DNA of 13,188 nucleotides from positions 1-13,188 of the forward strand of contig DATGQT010000196.1 of assembly GCA_035304085.1 (NCBI GenBank), written 5' to 3'. The notes beneath the pieces are model-generated. The model worked only from the letters and a program-made list of their open reading frames with translations, ran no database searches and was not told the origin of the DNA. The stretch is from DATGQT01 sp035304085 (GTDB lineage Bacteria > Bacteroidota > Rhodothermia > Rhodothermales > Rubricoccaceae). How positions within the stretch are numbered: the stretch's first letter is position 1; each line of letters begins with the position of its first letter. Both the position numbers and the translations under genes were made by a program. Shown in pieces: positions 12,263 to 13,188 of the stretch.

Positions 12263-13188
12263 AATGAGCGCCGCAGGCGCAGTGGGGGCCGTCGAGCGTG
12301 ATCCCGTCGCGCCAGACGGCGGCGTCGCTCGCGCCCTCGCGCTCGAACCACAGGAGCGGGCGGGCCACGGCCTCGGGCCACGTCTGGTTCATCGTGGCGG
12401 CGTCGTAGAGGCGCCCGTTCGCCATGACGTAGCGGATCTCGCGCGAGTGGCGGAGGTCCTCCAGCGGGTTCGCCGAGAGCACGAGGAGGTCGGCCAGCTT
12501 GCCCGCCTCGATGGAGCCGAGGTCGGCGTCCATCCCGATGTAGCGGGCGCCGTTGAGGGTGGCGGCGCGGATGGCCTCCAGCGGCGTCATCCCGCCCTCG
12601 CCGAGCATCCACAGCTCCCAGTGCGCCCCGATCCCCTGCATCTGCCCGTGCGCGCCGAGGTTGACCCCGACGCCGCGGTCGGCGAGCGCCTTCGCGGCCT
12701 CCGCCAGCGTGCGGTGCCAGTACTCCGTGTCGGGGGCGAGGACGCGGCGGCGCGCGCGGGCGTCGACCACGCCGCGCGGGGTGAAGGTGAGCAGGCGCGG
12801 GTCCTCCCACACGTTGGTGTGGCCGTACCAGTAGTCCTCGCCCCAGAGGCCGCCGTAGCCGACGATGAGCGTGGGGGTGTAGGCGACGCCGCTCTCGCCC
12901 CAGAGCGAGAGGACGTCGTCGTAGAACGGCGCGACGGGGAGGGCGTGCTCGATGCCGGTGTGGCCGTCCACGACCTGCGTGAGGTTGTGGTAGAACGTCG
13001 AGCCGCCCTCGGGGACGACGAGCATGCCGAGCTCGCGCGCGGCGACGAGCACCTGCTGGCGCTGGTCGCGCCGGGGCTGGTTGTAGCTCTTGACCGAGAA
13101 GGCGCCGACGGCGCGGAGGCGGCGGAGGTGGCTCCGCGCGTCGTCGAGCGAGTTGACCGTCGCGCGGAAGTCGCCGTCGGCGCCGTAG
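12261..13188 (-). CDS. Metal-dependent amidohydrolase, N-terminal part missing
   Basis: The gene enters from the right edge in an open frame (YGADGDFRATVNSLDDARSH...) and ends at 12261, giving about 308 residues of the C-terminal part. It is not a separate gene starting at the internal GTG at 13052, because the family similarity continues upstream without a break. VKSYNQPRRDQRQQ contains the lysine position (VKS) usual for this branch. HNLTQVVDGHTGIEHALPV holds metal-binding His residues. VNLGAHGQMQGIGAHWELWML and ATLNGARYIGMDADLGSIEAGKLADLLVL are the standard end of the amidohydrolase barrel. Such proteins often have an N-terminal WD40/TolB-like beta-propeller, which would lie outside the window. 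The substrate is unknown. The tail ends in HCACGAH. It may form an operon with the downstream minus-strand genes. Confidence 0.88.
   Translation of the reverse strand, partial: YGADGDFRATVNSLDDARSHLRRLRAVGAFSVKSYNQPRRDQRQQVLVAARELGMLVVPEGGSTFYHNLTQVVDGHTGIEHALPVAPFYDDVLSLWGESGVAYTPTLIVGYGGLWGEDYWYGHTNVWEDPRLLTFTPRGVVDARARRRVLAPDTEYWHRTLAEAAKALADRGVGVNLGAHGQMQGIGAHWELWMLGEGGMTPLEAIRAATLNGARYIGMDADLGSIEAGKLADLLVLSANPLEDLRHSREIRYVMANGRLYDAATMNQTWPEAVARPLLWFEREGASDAAVWRDGITLDGPHCACGAH

Noticed and set aside
11738..12268. Target-site duplication around the four-helix-bundle unit
   Set aside because: The bases outside the arms (CGGGAG and AATGAG) do not match, so there is no direct proof of transposition.
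11785..12810. 341-codon version of the four-helix-bundle gene
   Set aside because: The extra 197 N-terminal residues are Arg/Pro-rich out-of-frame reading of the amidohydrolase gene and the purine arm. The family N-terminus begins at the ATG at 12219.
12261..13052. Amidohydrolase as a complete 263-residue gene starting at the GTG at 13052
   Set aside because: The frame stays open to the window edge with family-like sequence (VKSYNQPRRDQRQQ), so the real start lies outside.

Overview
The window is about 70% GC, with strong G/C preference at third codon positions. It encodes a secreted lamin-tail protein with a type IX-secretion-like C-terminal segment, a long-form IspH, a Coa1-like protein and few clear Shine-Dalgarno sites. 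This suggests a GC-rich, aerobic, diderm member of the Bacteroidota/Rhodothermota group, close to Rhodothermales. That assignment is inferred from gene content. I see no rRNA, tRNA or CRISPR array.

Layout. At 1-820 (minus) is the 5' part of a secreted lamin-tail-domain protein cut by the left edge. From 1060 to 8362 a plus-strand run encodes IspH, a DUF202 membrane protein, a SAM methyltransferase, a Coa1-ABM fusion protein, an M20 dipeptidase, a LolA-like exported protein, an L,D-transpeptidase lipoprotein and a 92-residue orphan. This run meets a minus-strand pair (M23 peptidase, metallophosphoesterase; 8370-9859) tail to tail. A nucleotidyltransferase-fold gene (10023, plus) diverges from that pair and overlaps the tail of tesB. 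The right end, all minus strand, holds tesB, a four-helix-bundle (S23/IVS family) gene and the C-terminal part of a metal-dependent amidohydrolase cut by the right edge. Most of these are ordinary housekeeping or cell-envelope genes. The L,D-transpeptidase and M23 peptidase both act on peptidoglycan.

The unusual signal lies in the gene junctions. Several hold purine-rich tracts followed by complementary pyrimidine-rich tracts, often with a 7-nt period and ending at the next start codon. Two are strong foldback hairpins: 2764-2798 with 2810-2844, and 9944-9966 with 9978-10000, each with an 11-nt loop. A third is a gapless 35-bp inverted repeat (11745-11779 with 12228-12262, 30 of 35 positions matching) that encloses the complete four-helix-bundle gene and little else. 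The 57-bp hairpin at 9944-10000 shares the outer ends of that 518-bp unit in the same order and orientation: 22/23 identity at one end, including 20 identical bases, and 22/25 at the other. It therefore looks like a gene-less version of the same element. The enclosed gene has more relaxed codon use than its neighbours and an internal 18-bp tandem duplication. I read this as a possible small element family, with a gene-bearing form and a hairpin-only form, resembling the S23-encoding intervening sequences that sit in hairpin loops of some 23S rRNAs. Mobility and function are inference. Low sequence complexity is the main caution.
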